A stretch of DNA of 64,000 nucleotides from Isoperla grammatica. Taxonomy: Eukaryota > Arthropoda > Insecta > Plecoptera > Perlodidae. The notes beneath the pieces were generated by a model. That model saw only the letters and a list, made by a program, of their open reading frames with translations, ran no database searches and had not been told where the DNA came from. Where the stretch lies: positions 11,747,035-11,811,034 of the forward strand of contig OX246747.1 in the NCBI GenBank assembly GCA_945910005.1, read 5' to 3'. The position numbers were made by a program, and so were the translations under genes. Numbering within the stretch: position 1 is the first letter of the stretch; each line of letters starts with the position of its first letter. Positions 10,791 to 24,900 of this stretch are shown one piece after another.

Positions 10791-12192
10791 TATCCATTGA
10801 TTGATTGGTAAATTATAATTTGGTAATCATGAACATGATAAGATAACTTTTCAAGACAATTGTAGACTTATTGCTCCCAGCCTCCAACCAATTCAGCTCA
10901 CTAGCTTGCAAACTGCAGGCCTCGGTCACTGGATCTCTGCTACTCGAGATCGCTGAGTAGACAGTACAAGCTTCTCCAAATATTTGTTGACTGACAAGCA
11001 GCATATGGGGATTTGAGGCAGATCACTGTTTAATAATAATTACATATCACTGTACTCCATAAGCTAACATTATGGGAACCAGGAGTGGATGAGGTAACCC
11101 CCTCTCACCCACTCCTTGCTGCAGGAGCTTGCAATCGCTCTCTTGTAATCTGGCAGCCTAGCAGATAAGGTGTTCTTGCAGGATCTAGGATGATAGGGTT
11201 ATTCAAGTACTAGTAGTATTTTGTAAGTAACAGTTCGTATTGTTTTATTAAATAGTAGTTAACTCTTCCAAGGCTTATGTCTTAACCTAGCAAACCCTTC
11301 CCTCTCATTCCCGATATCAGGAAGTAAATCAAGCTCCAGGTGTCGATAATAAATTGACTATAGTAATCAATCTAATTGTCGGCACAACATTAGCAAAGCA
11401 AGCAACCTGCCCACCACGATAAAGTAGCAGTCCTTGAGCAGGAATTATTTTTCTTTAAAAAGAAATGTGTATTCAACTGTTTTAATTATTTATGTGGAAT
11501 GTGTTTTGGCCTATAGGCTAAAGTAACTGTGTAACCTACGCCTCAATATTAGTCATGGTCTATTGCATCATTACATCGGATTCTCCTGCTCCCAATGTTT
11601 GAAGTTAGCGGCTCGTGTGAAAAAAAGTTTTAGTACAACATCGCCAACTTACAAAAATACAGTGTTCAAGAAGAGTAAAGGTAAGTATTGGCTGTTAATA
11701 TTTAAAACCTATTTTACAATAGTAATTCATTGTAAGCGATGAAAGAGGACACTACTCTGCTACAATTATTTGATGACACTACTATATTAATTGGAAATTC
11801 AAGGAGTTTCCAAATCATGATGCAATGCCGTTGGTGCACCTGAATATACCGTCATTGTGGGCCCGTGCGGCGTACGTAGCGTGGTGGTGGCGGTAGTAGG
11901 CATTTCTCGGTTATTCCCCCGGTTATTTCTCTATGGGCATTCCCACAGTGGCAGTGTAGGCAAGCGTGGCAGATAATCCATATCAAAGGCTTTGACATTT
12001 TGAGGTAAGCTGCAACGGCGTTGTGTGTGGTGATAATAATAATATTGTGTGTCATTAGCACTTCCCTCTGGTATGGCTAAGAGGTTTTACCTTGCGTTTC
12101 CTAGGCCCGCGTAAGCGTGCCTAGGAAACGTTAGGCACGCGAAAATTGTGAGGTTATGAACCGATTAGCACGCCAAGTTGGACACGTTTTAT
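10791..12192. other. Intergenic or intronic sequence with a possible exon at its centre
   Basis: Holds a retroposon remnant (11384-11442) and one stretch near 11590-11681 that ends in a good donor (aaag then GTAAGT). It reads as basic protein (LAARVKKSF...YKNTVFKKSKG), so it may be an upstream exon of the DUF4806 gene. No supporting acceptor was pinned down. Confidence 0.3.
11384..11442 (-). mobile_element. Retroposon fragment, copy 8 (5'-terminal piece)
   Basis: Matches only the terminal part (aacctgcccaccacgataa to cttgagcagg), i.e. P1, P2 5' strand, P3 and L3 of the candidate ribozyme. P1 keeps pairing through a G-U. Confidence 0.72.
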
Positions 12193-12381
12193 ATTTAGGG
12201 TCAAATGCATAGTCGTTCCTCACGTGCTCCTCAACTCAGCCTTTCCTCAGGCTCGCCCAACCACCAATCACATAGCAGCATTGCCCTGTGGACTGCTCTG
12301 TGATTGGTGGTTTGGGCGAGTCTGAGGAAAGGCTGAGTTGAGGAGCACGTGAGGAACGACTTCGCATTTGATCCCTAAACC
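12193..12381. repeat. Near-perfect 189-bp hairpin
   Basis: Arms of about 85 bp: the first runs from tttagggtcaaatgc through cctcacgtgctcctcaactc, and the second is its inverse from about 12297. The loop near 12285-12300 is about 20 bp. The ends read ttaggg...ccctaa. It is a single-copy foldback in this window, likely a hairpin MITE. Transcripts from either strand would form a long dsRNA stem. Confidence 0.85.
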
Positions 12382-13301
12382 AACTGAGTGTCGGCTTGGG
12401 CCCTAGGCCTAGTCCTAACATCGTGTTAGTCAGAAATCAACCAGAGGTGGATGCTGATACATTCTTAATTTTTTTTTTATTTTGCACATGGACACCCACA
12501 TATGAATGTCTAGTTTTCAAATCACTTCTTCTCGCATTTTTAGGGCTTCCCGTTTTCCATATATGGTCATAATAAGCTGTTTGCCTAGTGTAAAATTGCA
12601 CGTTTTCTATGTATGGGGTTATTATTACCATTCAAAGGGTTTTCAAGCTACAGCATCCATATGCATATTAAAACACTCACAATACATTGTTCTTTAGATA
12701 TATGTATAAACAATCTCACTATTGTATCCCTAAAGGGCATAACATAAGGCATAATATTTGTTTGGACTATTGCTTTTTCGACTTTTTGAAACCGATCAAC
12801 GTAAAAGGGGGAGCAGATATCAAAACAATTCGTTTTGTAAACTATACTCTAAGCTCATGAGTACAAACATACAAAAATTCAGTTTGATACTGGGTCCCCT
12901 TCCCCCCGAAAAAAAATCACCAAAAGGGGACCAAATTTAGATTTTGACATATTCAAGGTCGCACATCTCAAAAGGGGGACTTAGTAAAAATTTTAAACTT
13001 TGGGGGAACAAACATAATGGTCATACTCTAGGCTAAATTATCTTCAAATTTGGAGGTGATAATCTTAACCGTTTAGATTTGACAGCTATCTGAAATATGG
13101 GTAAAACGGCACTGTGCGTTAATATATTAATATGTTATAAATGATAGGCTAATTAGTTTGTATTATTACTCTCAGATGTGTTTCACTTAAGTATGAGTAA
13201 AATTTCCATTAGTGAATTAGTGACATTGATCTAAATCAATGCTTGTGGTTAGTCAATAATGTTAGAAACAAATTATGCAGGGGAGGCAGAGGTGGGTCAT
13301 T
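12382..13301. other. No gene seen
   Basis: AT-rich with no convincing exon. Several short aaaaggggga runs at 12800-12990. Confidence 0.5.
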
Positions 13302-13545
13302 TAGGCAGAGGCTTTGCGAAGAGCTTTGAACTCTGTAGCTTTGCGAAGAGCTTTGGATTTGTAGCTTTGCGAAGAGCTTTGGACTCTGTAGCTTTGCAAA
13401 GAGCTTTAGACTCTGTAACTTTGCGAAGAGCTTTGGACTCTGTAGCTTTGGACTCTGTAGATTTGCGAAGAGCTTTGGACTCTGTAACTTTGCGAAGAGC
13501 TTTGGACTCTGTTGCTTTGCGAAGAGCTTTGGACTCTGTCAATTC
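13302..13545. repeat. 27-bp minisatellite, open in frame
   Basis: About eight units of a 27-bp repeat (tttgcgaagagctttggact plus seven bases). On the + strand it reads as a nine-residue repeat LRRALDSVA/T. One unit is truncated (gtagctttggactctgtag). A 27-bp unit keeps the frame automatically, so openness is not evidence for coding. It lies in the probable intron upstream of the DUF4806 exon. Confidence 0.9.
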
Positions 13546-13699
13546 AATGACTGGATGTAGTGCATTAACTATTTTTCAAATACTGTACTAAAGAACTAAG
13601 AATAAAATGCTTTTGAAGTGAATATTTTACAACATGCACTATATAATATATTTTATAGTTATATTATATACATTACGTATTTCTTTTTAACTATTTTAG

Positions 13700-16661
<2,962 letters not shown>

Positions 16662-16707
16662 ATGGAAAATCTAAAATTTGTAAAGATTAGGCTAAACAAC
16701 TGTGTGT

Positions 16708-16996
16708 AAAGCCTGTCCACTCATAGTAGAAACGAAACGTTCAGAGCTAATGACCAATGTTTGTCTAATAGACCGTGAAATAGGGTTTAAAGGGCCAACA
16801 GGTAGCGCGCTGTTATCATTTCATTGCAATTCTTTTTCTTTCAAATGGCGACATTCTTTTAACTTCCGTTATTATAAAACTGGCAACCGTGTTTTCCTAG
16901 TAAATCTTGGTTTACAACCCGATAGTAATGATTCAATACACAAACATGGGCCATTAGCTCTAAACGTTTTGTTTCTACTATGAGCGGAGAGGCTTT
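16708..16996. mobile_element. 289-bp MITE with long inverted ends and a 10-bp target duplication
   Basis: Ends are inverted for about 55 bp (aaagcctgtccactcatag at the left, its complement with few changes at the right). They are flanked by aactgtgtgt at 16698-16707 and 16997-17006. A 9-10 bp duplication fits Mutator-like elements; 8 bp would fit hAT, and the GT repeat makes the exact length ambiguous. Confidence 0.83.
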
Positions 16997-17009
16997 AACT
17001 GTGTGTGTA

Positions 17010-17340
17010 TTCATATTATTTCATTGTTTTGCATTAATCATTATCTTGTTGAATATAAAGTGCAATCGTTCGTGCAATCATTCACTGAGAATAAGCTGTA
17101 TATGTCTACTTAACATTTCAAATAATGTTTATCTTGCGTTTAATGCTACAGTTTTTATTACTGTCCTACTTAATTCATATTATTTCATTGTTTTGCATTA
17201 ATCATTATCTTGTTGAATATGAAGTGCAATCGTTCGTGCAATCATTCACTGAGAATCAGCTGTATATGTCTACTTAACATTTCAAATAATGTGTATCTTG
17301 TATCTACTGCTACAGTTTGTATTAGTTTAGTGTCCTAGTT
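17010..17340. repeat. Tandem duplication, 164-bp unit
   Basis: The unit starting tcatattatttcattgtttt occurs at 17011 and again at 17175 with few changes. A decayed third start lies near 17350. Confidence 0.85.
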
Positions 17341-18467
17341 TATTTATTTTACTTCATGGTTTTGTATTAGTCATTAGCGTTCTGATTATGTTATTCAATC
17401 ATTCAAGAATATGTTTTGTGAACAGGACAGTGGCAGATACTTCCATATAAAGATCAGTACTTAAACTGAGCTGTTTCTATTTAGTATTTCCTGTATCCCA
17501 TTGGCCAATTCTACCCAATAGATATTGAACTCCATTGCAGTTTCCTTGTGAGCCATTTTTTTTTCACTTTTATTCTTTTATCTTGGCATATTTTGAGCAT
17601 GCAAACTATATTGCTGTTTGGTTGAATTGAAATCAATTAAATTAAATTTTGCATCAAACAGGTAAGGAAACAATGTGAACCCAGTTAATTCTCATTAATT
17701 GATAGGTAGCCCAACTGATGCTTTTATTAAAAAATGTTGGTTTAAATCTCTTTATAACATAATTATTGAAATTATTTGTGTAGCCTGAAGATTCACTGAT
17801 GGATCATTAAATGATGTTCGGGTGACATCACTATGACAGAATATGGGAGACATTTGTATAACAAAAAAGATTAATTAATGAATCACTAAGTGATATTGTG
17901 GTGACATCATTATGAACAGAATAGGTGGGACATTTAGAGAAACTGAAGACATCATAATGATGTCATAATGAAACATTAGTGACATCCTGAAGATAACAAT
18001 GAATTCTTTAAAGTGACCTCTTAAAGAGGTCATATAGACTTCACTGTGTCTGCTGGGGAGACATTGCCATGGTCTATTGTACCTCACGCAGACAAGATTA
18101 TGATAGTTTTATGTGGAATCACAAACTTATCGAGTCCTATTTTAGCTGACGATAAGTTTTAATCTGAATGGATCACATCGTCTTGTACGGTATACAACAT
18201 AAGTGAATGTTAGAGATAGGACACAACATGAATTTCCTCTTAACAACTTTTCTGCACTCATTCTTTATCTGTTAATTTTCATTTAGTATATTACATAGAG
18301 CCAAATCAAGGGAAGACGAGTGATATCACTAGTAGGCCTATACTGTAAATGTAGGTACCGTACTTCTTTTTTATTATGTTTTATTGTTAATTATATGATA
18401 GGCCTACAATGTGTACAATTTAAAGTGGTGCTAACTGCATGTTAATTCAATTTGTGTATCAACTGCA
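17341..18467. other. No gene seen
   Basis: AT-rich. Between 17800 and 18000 the phrases gacatcattatga and catcactatgac recur in both orientations, without a clear repeat unit. Confidence 0.5.
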
Positions 18468-18471
18468 TTAA

Positions 18472-18599
18472 CGGTAAAGGGTAGTCTCACTGTAAAAACC
18501 GCACCAAATTAACGTTTTTCAATATTGTGTAGTGTTCTCAAAATATAAATTTAAAATATTAATTTGGCATGGTTTTTACAGTGAGACTACCCTTTACCG
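18472..18599. mobile_element. 128-bp MITE flanked by TTAA
   Basis: Inverted ends of about 41 bp, CGGTAAAGGGTAGTCTCACT onward, differ at only two positions. Both sides carry TTAA (18468-18471 and 18600-18603), the target duplication of piggyBac- and Kolobok-type elements. The high arm identity indicates recent amplification. Confidence 0.85.
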
Positions 18600-18976
18600 T
18601 TAAGTTTGTTTTACATTTTACTGGCTGATGAAGTAAGGCCTATTATGTATAGTCATTTAAACACAAATTACTATTACTAAGTAGGACAAGTACCTACCAA
18701 TACACATTTCATATTTTGGTATAATATTTGAAAACACTACCAATAACCAGGTACTATCTGTATTTCATTGGGAAATATGTACCATACAGTTATCCATACT
18801 AATTAAGTTATGATGTAAGTAACTTTTGTGTATAAAAGTAATACTGTAGGTAGCCTACTCTAATTAATAAAAAAAAAAAACAATTTATTATTCGCTTTTA
18901 ATTAAATTGTGTCCTTATTTCCTTACATCATGCAACCACATAATCTTATGTGGGTCTCTTGTTTGCAGTTCGGCAT

Positions 18977-21900
18977 TTAATGATTTGTTTCTTGCAAACA
19001 TATGCAGTGCATCATATTAGTAAAATAATCTTTCTGTGTCTTGCTTAACAATGACATAGCAAATTTCTTATCAAATTGAATGGGAAATACCCCTACATTA
19101 TTGTCAAAAGGAGTGTAAATAACGAAGTCACATTCCTTTACACCTAGTATGGCCATTCCCAGTTGAATTTGCCCGTAGTAGGCGTGTTTCTTTTTTAGGG
19201 TTTGCCCTAACTCTATGTTATTTCTGTCAATGGGCACTATATAGTTGCACGACTCTAACACCTCAAGAAACGGTAACGTGGCTCCTTTTATTGGACATTT
19301 GATTTCCAATAGCTTAGAAGGCTTTCCATTTACAAATACAATTCCATCAGGTGAATAACCTATCCAGGGATGTAACGGGCTAACGATCAAGCCTGTCTCT
19401 TGAAGTGTACTTGTTTCATTAATAAAGTGGTGCGTGTACCATGCTCGAGCGTGAGGCTCGTTTGAAATTCCATGTCTCGTTGCTGTCGAAGAAAATTCTT
19501 TTGGCCAGAAGTAATTTGTTGCCTTTTTACTCCAATCGACAAGCTTTCTTTGTCCACTCGTGTAAATGCTGTAACAGCGACTGCCAGTTATACGGAATTG
19601 GCGCTCTTCCTTCCACTTGTGCTTTGATAGTCCCGTTTCATAACAAAGTGATACTGCTTGGGCTTCATTCACCTGAAATAAACATTGCCATTAGCTCAAG
19701 AAACGGTAATGTGGCTCCTTTTATTCGACATTTGAAATAGCCACGCCCACATCGGTTGACAGAGATGTCACTCGTCAATGACGATACTATCGATAAAGTT
19801 GCTTTGTAAGGACAATTGCTTGTTTGTCGCCACAATGCCCAACGAGCCTACCGTAATTAGCTAGCACTTTAAAGATTCATAATTTAATGTGAATTTAACT
19901 CACCATAACTCGCTTGTAAGTATTTCGACAACAGTGGGGAAGCTCCATTTCATTTTGTTGGGGTAGTTCAATTAATGTTTCACTAGTCATTGAAACTTGT
20001 ATGATTTTCTTGATGTGATCCAGACTTACTTCAGGCAGGCCAAGGGTCAAGTCGTCCTCGTTATTATCATTATCAGCAAACACTTCTCTCAGGCGACCTA
20101 ACCTGTGTTTGCTAATTGTTGATTCGGGAGCTGCCTCCATTAGTAACATTTTTGCTTTGTTTTTAAACTCGGTTGTGACATTTTTTATGTTGCTTGGCTC
20201 AACTTTCACATGGCAAAATTCAACTAGTGGTTTGGGCTCAAATGCAGAGAGTGATGGGGCTTTTGTTTGACTCCACAAACATTTTAAATCTGTCACTGAC
20301 AAATCATCCAGTGAGTTTACATTGTTCCTGAAACAATCATTACCACAATTTTGAGTTTTGGGATTCCGTTAGGCAAGGCAAGTAGGCCTAGCTTAGGCCC
20401 CTAGCATATTTAAGACAATTCAGTTTTCTAAATAAAAAATGTGAGTAGGTAAGCCACATTCCTTGGCATGTTATCTAGGTCTAACCTAGTAAGTTGAAAA
20501 TACAAATTTGACCTTCCCTAGGATAAGGTAGGAGCTAGGCCTAGGGAAGACCACGAACTTGTGACACACAGGGATTTCTTACAACACATTTATCGTAGCC
20601 TATGCCTACTTCTAAGCCTATTCTTGCCTACAAATTAAAAGAAAATGGTAAGTAGGCCTATGCATCCCTAGGCCTATGGCAGGCAGGTATGTTAATTGTT
20701 TTTTCTAGAATAGACCTAGATAGTGTTATGTTTTTACACACACATGACTATTTCTGCAAGGATAATCGGAGGGACGAAATACAACGACACATTTAGCTGG
20801 ACGCCATTACAAGACAACGTTTATTATCCCCGCCACCAGAGTGCATACATGAGCATTAAGATAAGGCGCACTATTTGAATGTGATAACTAGCAATACATA
20901 ACACTCCTTTCCCTTCAAAAGAGTGTTGACATACATTTCTTCATGTAATGAATAACTAGACTACTACAGATTTGAAACACAGGTTACTTTTTTTTGTTTT
21001 AATTTACAAATCTAATCTTTAAGGAGCCTTGCGGTTCCGCCCAGACCTTCTTATGTCCGGTTCCGTAGGACTTACATATGTGTCCGTAGGAGACTCACTC
21101 ACTAGATTCGGATTCACAGATGTGTTTTCCGGCTCCGGATTCACACTTGAACCTACCGGACTTGGTTTATTAAAAACACAAGGTGAATTAAGTACACTCT
21201 TGGGTAACCCAGGTTTCAGTGTTTGATCCACCAAGGGTAATTGTGAGCGCCTCAGATGATCGGCATGTACCAATCTGATTTTATCCCGCACCCACACTAG
21301 GTACGTTACAGAGCTGATTCTCTGTTTCACCTCACCTACCAACCAATTCAATCCTCTTTCCTTAGTTGGTCCTACCGACTTTACTAGGACTTGTTCACCT
21401 TCCTCAAATTCTGTTGGTTTATACATCTGTTTATGTGAACCATTGCTCTGGGTCATTATGTTGGTACTATGTTTTTGCAACGTAACACTTAGATTGGGTT
21501 TGAGCATATCCAACTTGGTTCGGGGTTTATACTTTAACATGATATCTACAGGTGATAGATTTGTGGCAGTATTATGGGTGTTCCTGAAACTGAATAGGAA
21601 ATTACAATTTTATGTTGGAGTGACATGTCACGCCCTTGATCAAATTTGTCAACATTTACATTAAACTTGTTCAGGACATGTTTAAGGGTTTGCACACCTC
21701 GTTCTGCAGCACCGTTCGAAGCTGGGTGGTAAGGCGGACTATGCAGCACACTGATACCGTTCCTTCCACAAAAATCATTGAATTCTGATGAAGTAAAGGG
21801 TGGACCATTGTCAGTGACAATGGTTTCCGGGAACCCGAAGACAGAAATCACCTTCCTAAGCTTACTTATCACCTGAGCTGCATTAGTTGACTTCATTATC

Positions 21901-24900
21901 CATACTTCAATCCACTTAGAATAGCTGTCAACTAACACTAGAAACGTCACATTATCCTTTTGAGCAAAATCCAAATGGATTCGCTGCCAGTGTTTGACAG
22001 GTGTTGGCCAGTTTGTCAAAGGGACAGCTGTGTTTGTGGAACGAGTGACTACACAAGCTTCGCATTCGGATATATTTCGTTCAATATCCGCGTCTAAGCC
22101 CGGCCACCACACATGGCTTCTTGCCAACATTTTAGATCGAACCACACCAGGGTGATTTTCATGTAACAAGGAGAGTACATGATCACGCAACTTTACAGGA
22201 ATGATTACCCTATTTCCCCACAACACACAGTTTCCGTCTAGTGACAGTTCATGTCTTCGAATAAAGTAGGGTTTTAAGCCTGGAATCTCAACATGCATCG
22301 GCCAGCCTTGTTGAGTGAGTGTATACACACGGGACAACATGGGATCTTGCCTAGTAGCATTTGCAATATCTTTTGCACTACAGGGACGCTGCTGGAATGT
22401 TGAGGTTAAAGATTCACAAATCAACTTCACTGGACAAGAAATACTTTTGAACTCTTCTACGCCGTCACTTTGCATTGGTAAGCGGGACATAGCATCAGCT
22501 GAGGAAAGCTCTTTGCCTCTCCTGTACTCAATATCGTACTGGTAAGATCGCCCACCTTTGGAGACGTGCAGCTGCGAGGGTTGGAATTCCCTTTTTACTG
22601 CCAAGTATCGCCTTTAAAGGCTGGTGATCCGTTACTAGACGGAACTTACGCCCATAAAGATACTTATGGAAACGCTTGACAGCGAAGATAATACTCAAAG
22701 CCTCCTTCTCCACCTGTGCATATCCCTGCTCTGCATGGTTTAAGGTTGAGGACGCAAACATTACAGGTCGCTCTTCACCATCCACAAGGTGCGACAGGAC
22801 AGCGCCTACTCCATATTGTGAAGCATCACTCGATACTACAATGGGTTTTTGGGGATCATATGGCACAAGAACCTGATTCTCTAGCAGCAATTGCTTGCTA
22901 AGCTCAAAAGCTTCTTTACAATCCTTGGACCAATGCCAAGTTACACCCTTTTCCAGTAGCCGGTGTAATGGTTTGATTTTCATCGACAGGTTTGGCAAAA
23001 ATCTGTTGTAAAAATTTAACAACCCTAGAAAAGACTGTAGCTGTGTGACATTTGATGGTTCAGGGGCTTGCGAAATAGCTCTAATTTTCTCAGGGGTGGG
23101 ATGGATACCACACTGATCAATTAGATGACCTAGGAATTCGATACTAGATTTGAAGAACCGACATTTAGAAGCGTTAACTCTCATGGAATACCTTTCCAAC
23201 CTTTGGAGAACTAACAACAAGATTCTTTTGTTTTCTTCCAAAGTCTCTCCCAGAATTAGTATATCATCTAAATAAGCGAGGACATTGGGTATGCCCTTTA
23301 ACACCTGATCGATCACTGATTGGAATATGGCTGGGGCACTCGTTACTCCAAAAGGTAACCTTGTAAACTGGTACAAGCCCAAATGGGTATTGATGGTAAG
23401 AATGTGTTGAGACCGTTTTGTTAACTTCAATTGAAGATAAGCACTTGAAAGGTCTAACACGGTGAACACCTTTGCTTTTGCCAGTGAGGCCAGAATATCA
23501 TCCACGCGTGGCAGTGGGTAATGTTCCGTGTCTATGCACCTGTTCACCGTGACCTTGTAGTCAACACATAAGCGAATTTTATCCGAATCTTTCTTGGGGA
23601 CAACTACTACAGGAGAAGCCCATTCGCTCCGTTTGACAGGTCTAAGGGTACCGGTTTCCACTAGCCGCTCAATTTCATCGTTAACCTTTTCTCTCAGGGC
23701 ATAGGGAACATTGTACGCTTTATGAAAAATTGGAATTGCATCATCTTTAAGGACAACATCAGCCACAAATTCTTTAATGGACGACGCCTCACTCCCCTTG
23801 AAAACGTTTGAAAACTTCTTCTGAAGCTGACTAACATCCTCAAAACTATCGAGACATTGCAAAGAATTTACCGCAGTACAACTTCCTGACAACTGTTTCC
23901 TCCAATCGGGATATAGAACATTCAACCAAGATCTTCCCATCAGGGGTGTAAAATCGTGCACCTGCGCAACGATTAAGGGTAAACTATGAACTACCTGATT
24001 GGAACTATGAGAGTTTGCTACCGACACTTGTATCTCACCATAGATTTTTAGGTTTTCACCAAGAACTGATTTCAGTTTCAACTCAGACTGCGTACATGGC
24101 ACATCAGAGAAAAACTCATGATACATCTCATCTGAGATTATCGATTTTGCAGAACCACTGTCTACCTCCATTTTGACAATCTTATTATTGACAGACACTG
24201 GAATCAACAACGGTTCTTCCCTTACCTTATCAACTGTGTTTGAGGAACACTTGACATTATGTTTTGACACAATATTGACATTTTCGACATTACTATCACT
24301 TGATTTGACATCAACATCACTTTGACTTGACATGACATTGACACTTTCACTTTGACTTGACATGACATTGACACTATCGCTTGACTTGACATCAATATCA
24401 CTTTGACTTGACACGACATTGACATTATCGCTTGACATAACATTGACACTTTCACTTTGACTTGACATGACATTGACACTTTCACTTTGACTTGACATGA
24501 CATTGACACTTTCACTTTGACTTGTCACAACAGAGACATTCTTAATGGCACACGAATCGTCACTTTCACACTCGGTGGTTGACGACTCTGCAGACCGATC
24601 TTGACATGATTCATTTTTGACGTTCTTGACGTTCTTTCGACGGTGGCACATGCGTGATGTATGACCAATCGCGTTGCACTTGTAACATGTCCACTCCTTG
24701 GCTGGACACTTGTCCTCCGAATGGAAACGTCCACACCTTCGACATTGAAGATTTGACTTGGAACTGGACTCTTCCTTACTTGAGTTGGATTGCGACTGGG
24801 CCGACTTCGTCTCCTTAGCCTTGGCTTTTCCTTGCTTGGAGCGGGACTTTTCTCCCTTGGAATACTGTCCACGGCTCTTAGACACTTTCTTTACCTCCTC

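Noticed and set aside
11100..11220. tRNA-like segment (tggcagcctagcagataagg)
   Set aside because: A-box resemblance only; no acceptable B box or cloverleaf.
24222..24515. Minus-strand Met/Ser-rich repeat ORF (SMSCQVKVKV)
   Set aside because: Alternative frame of the SQSESVNVM repeat in the Gypsy Gag region.
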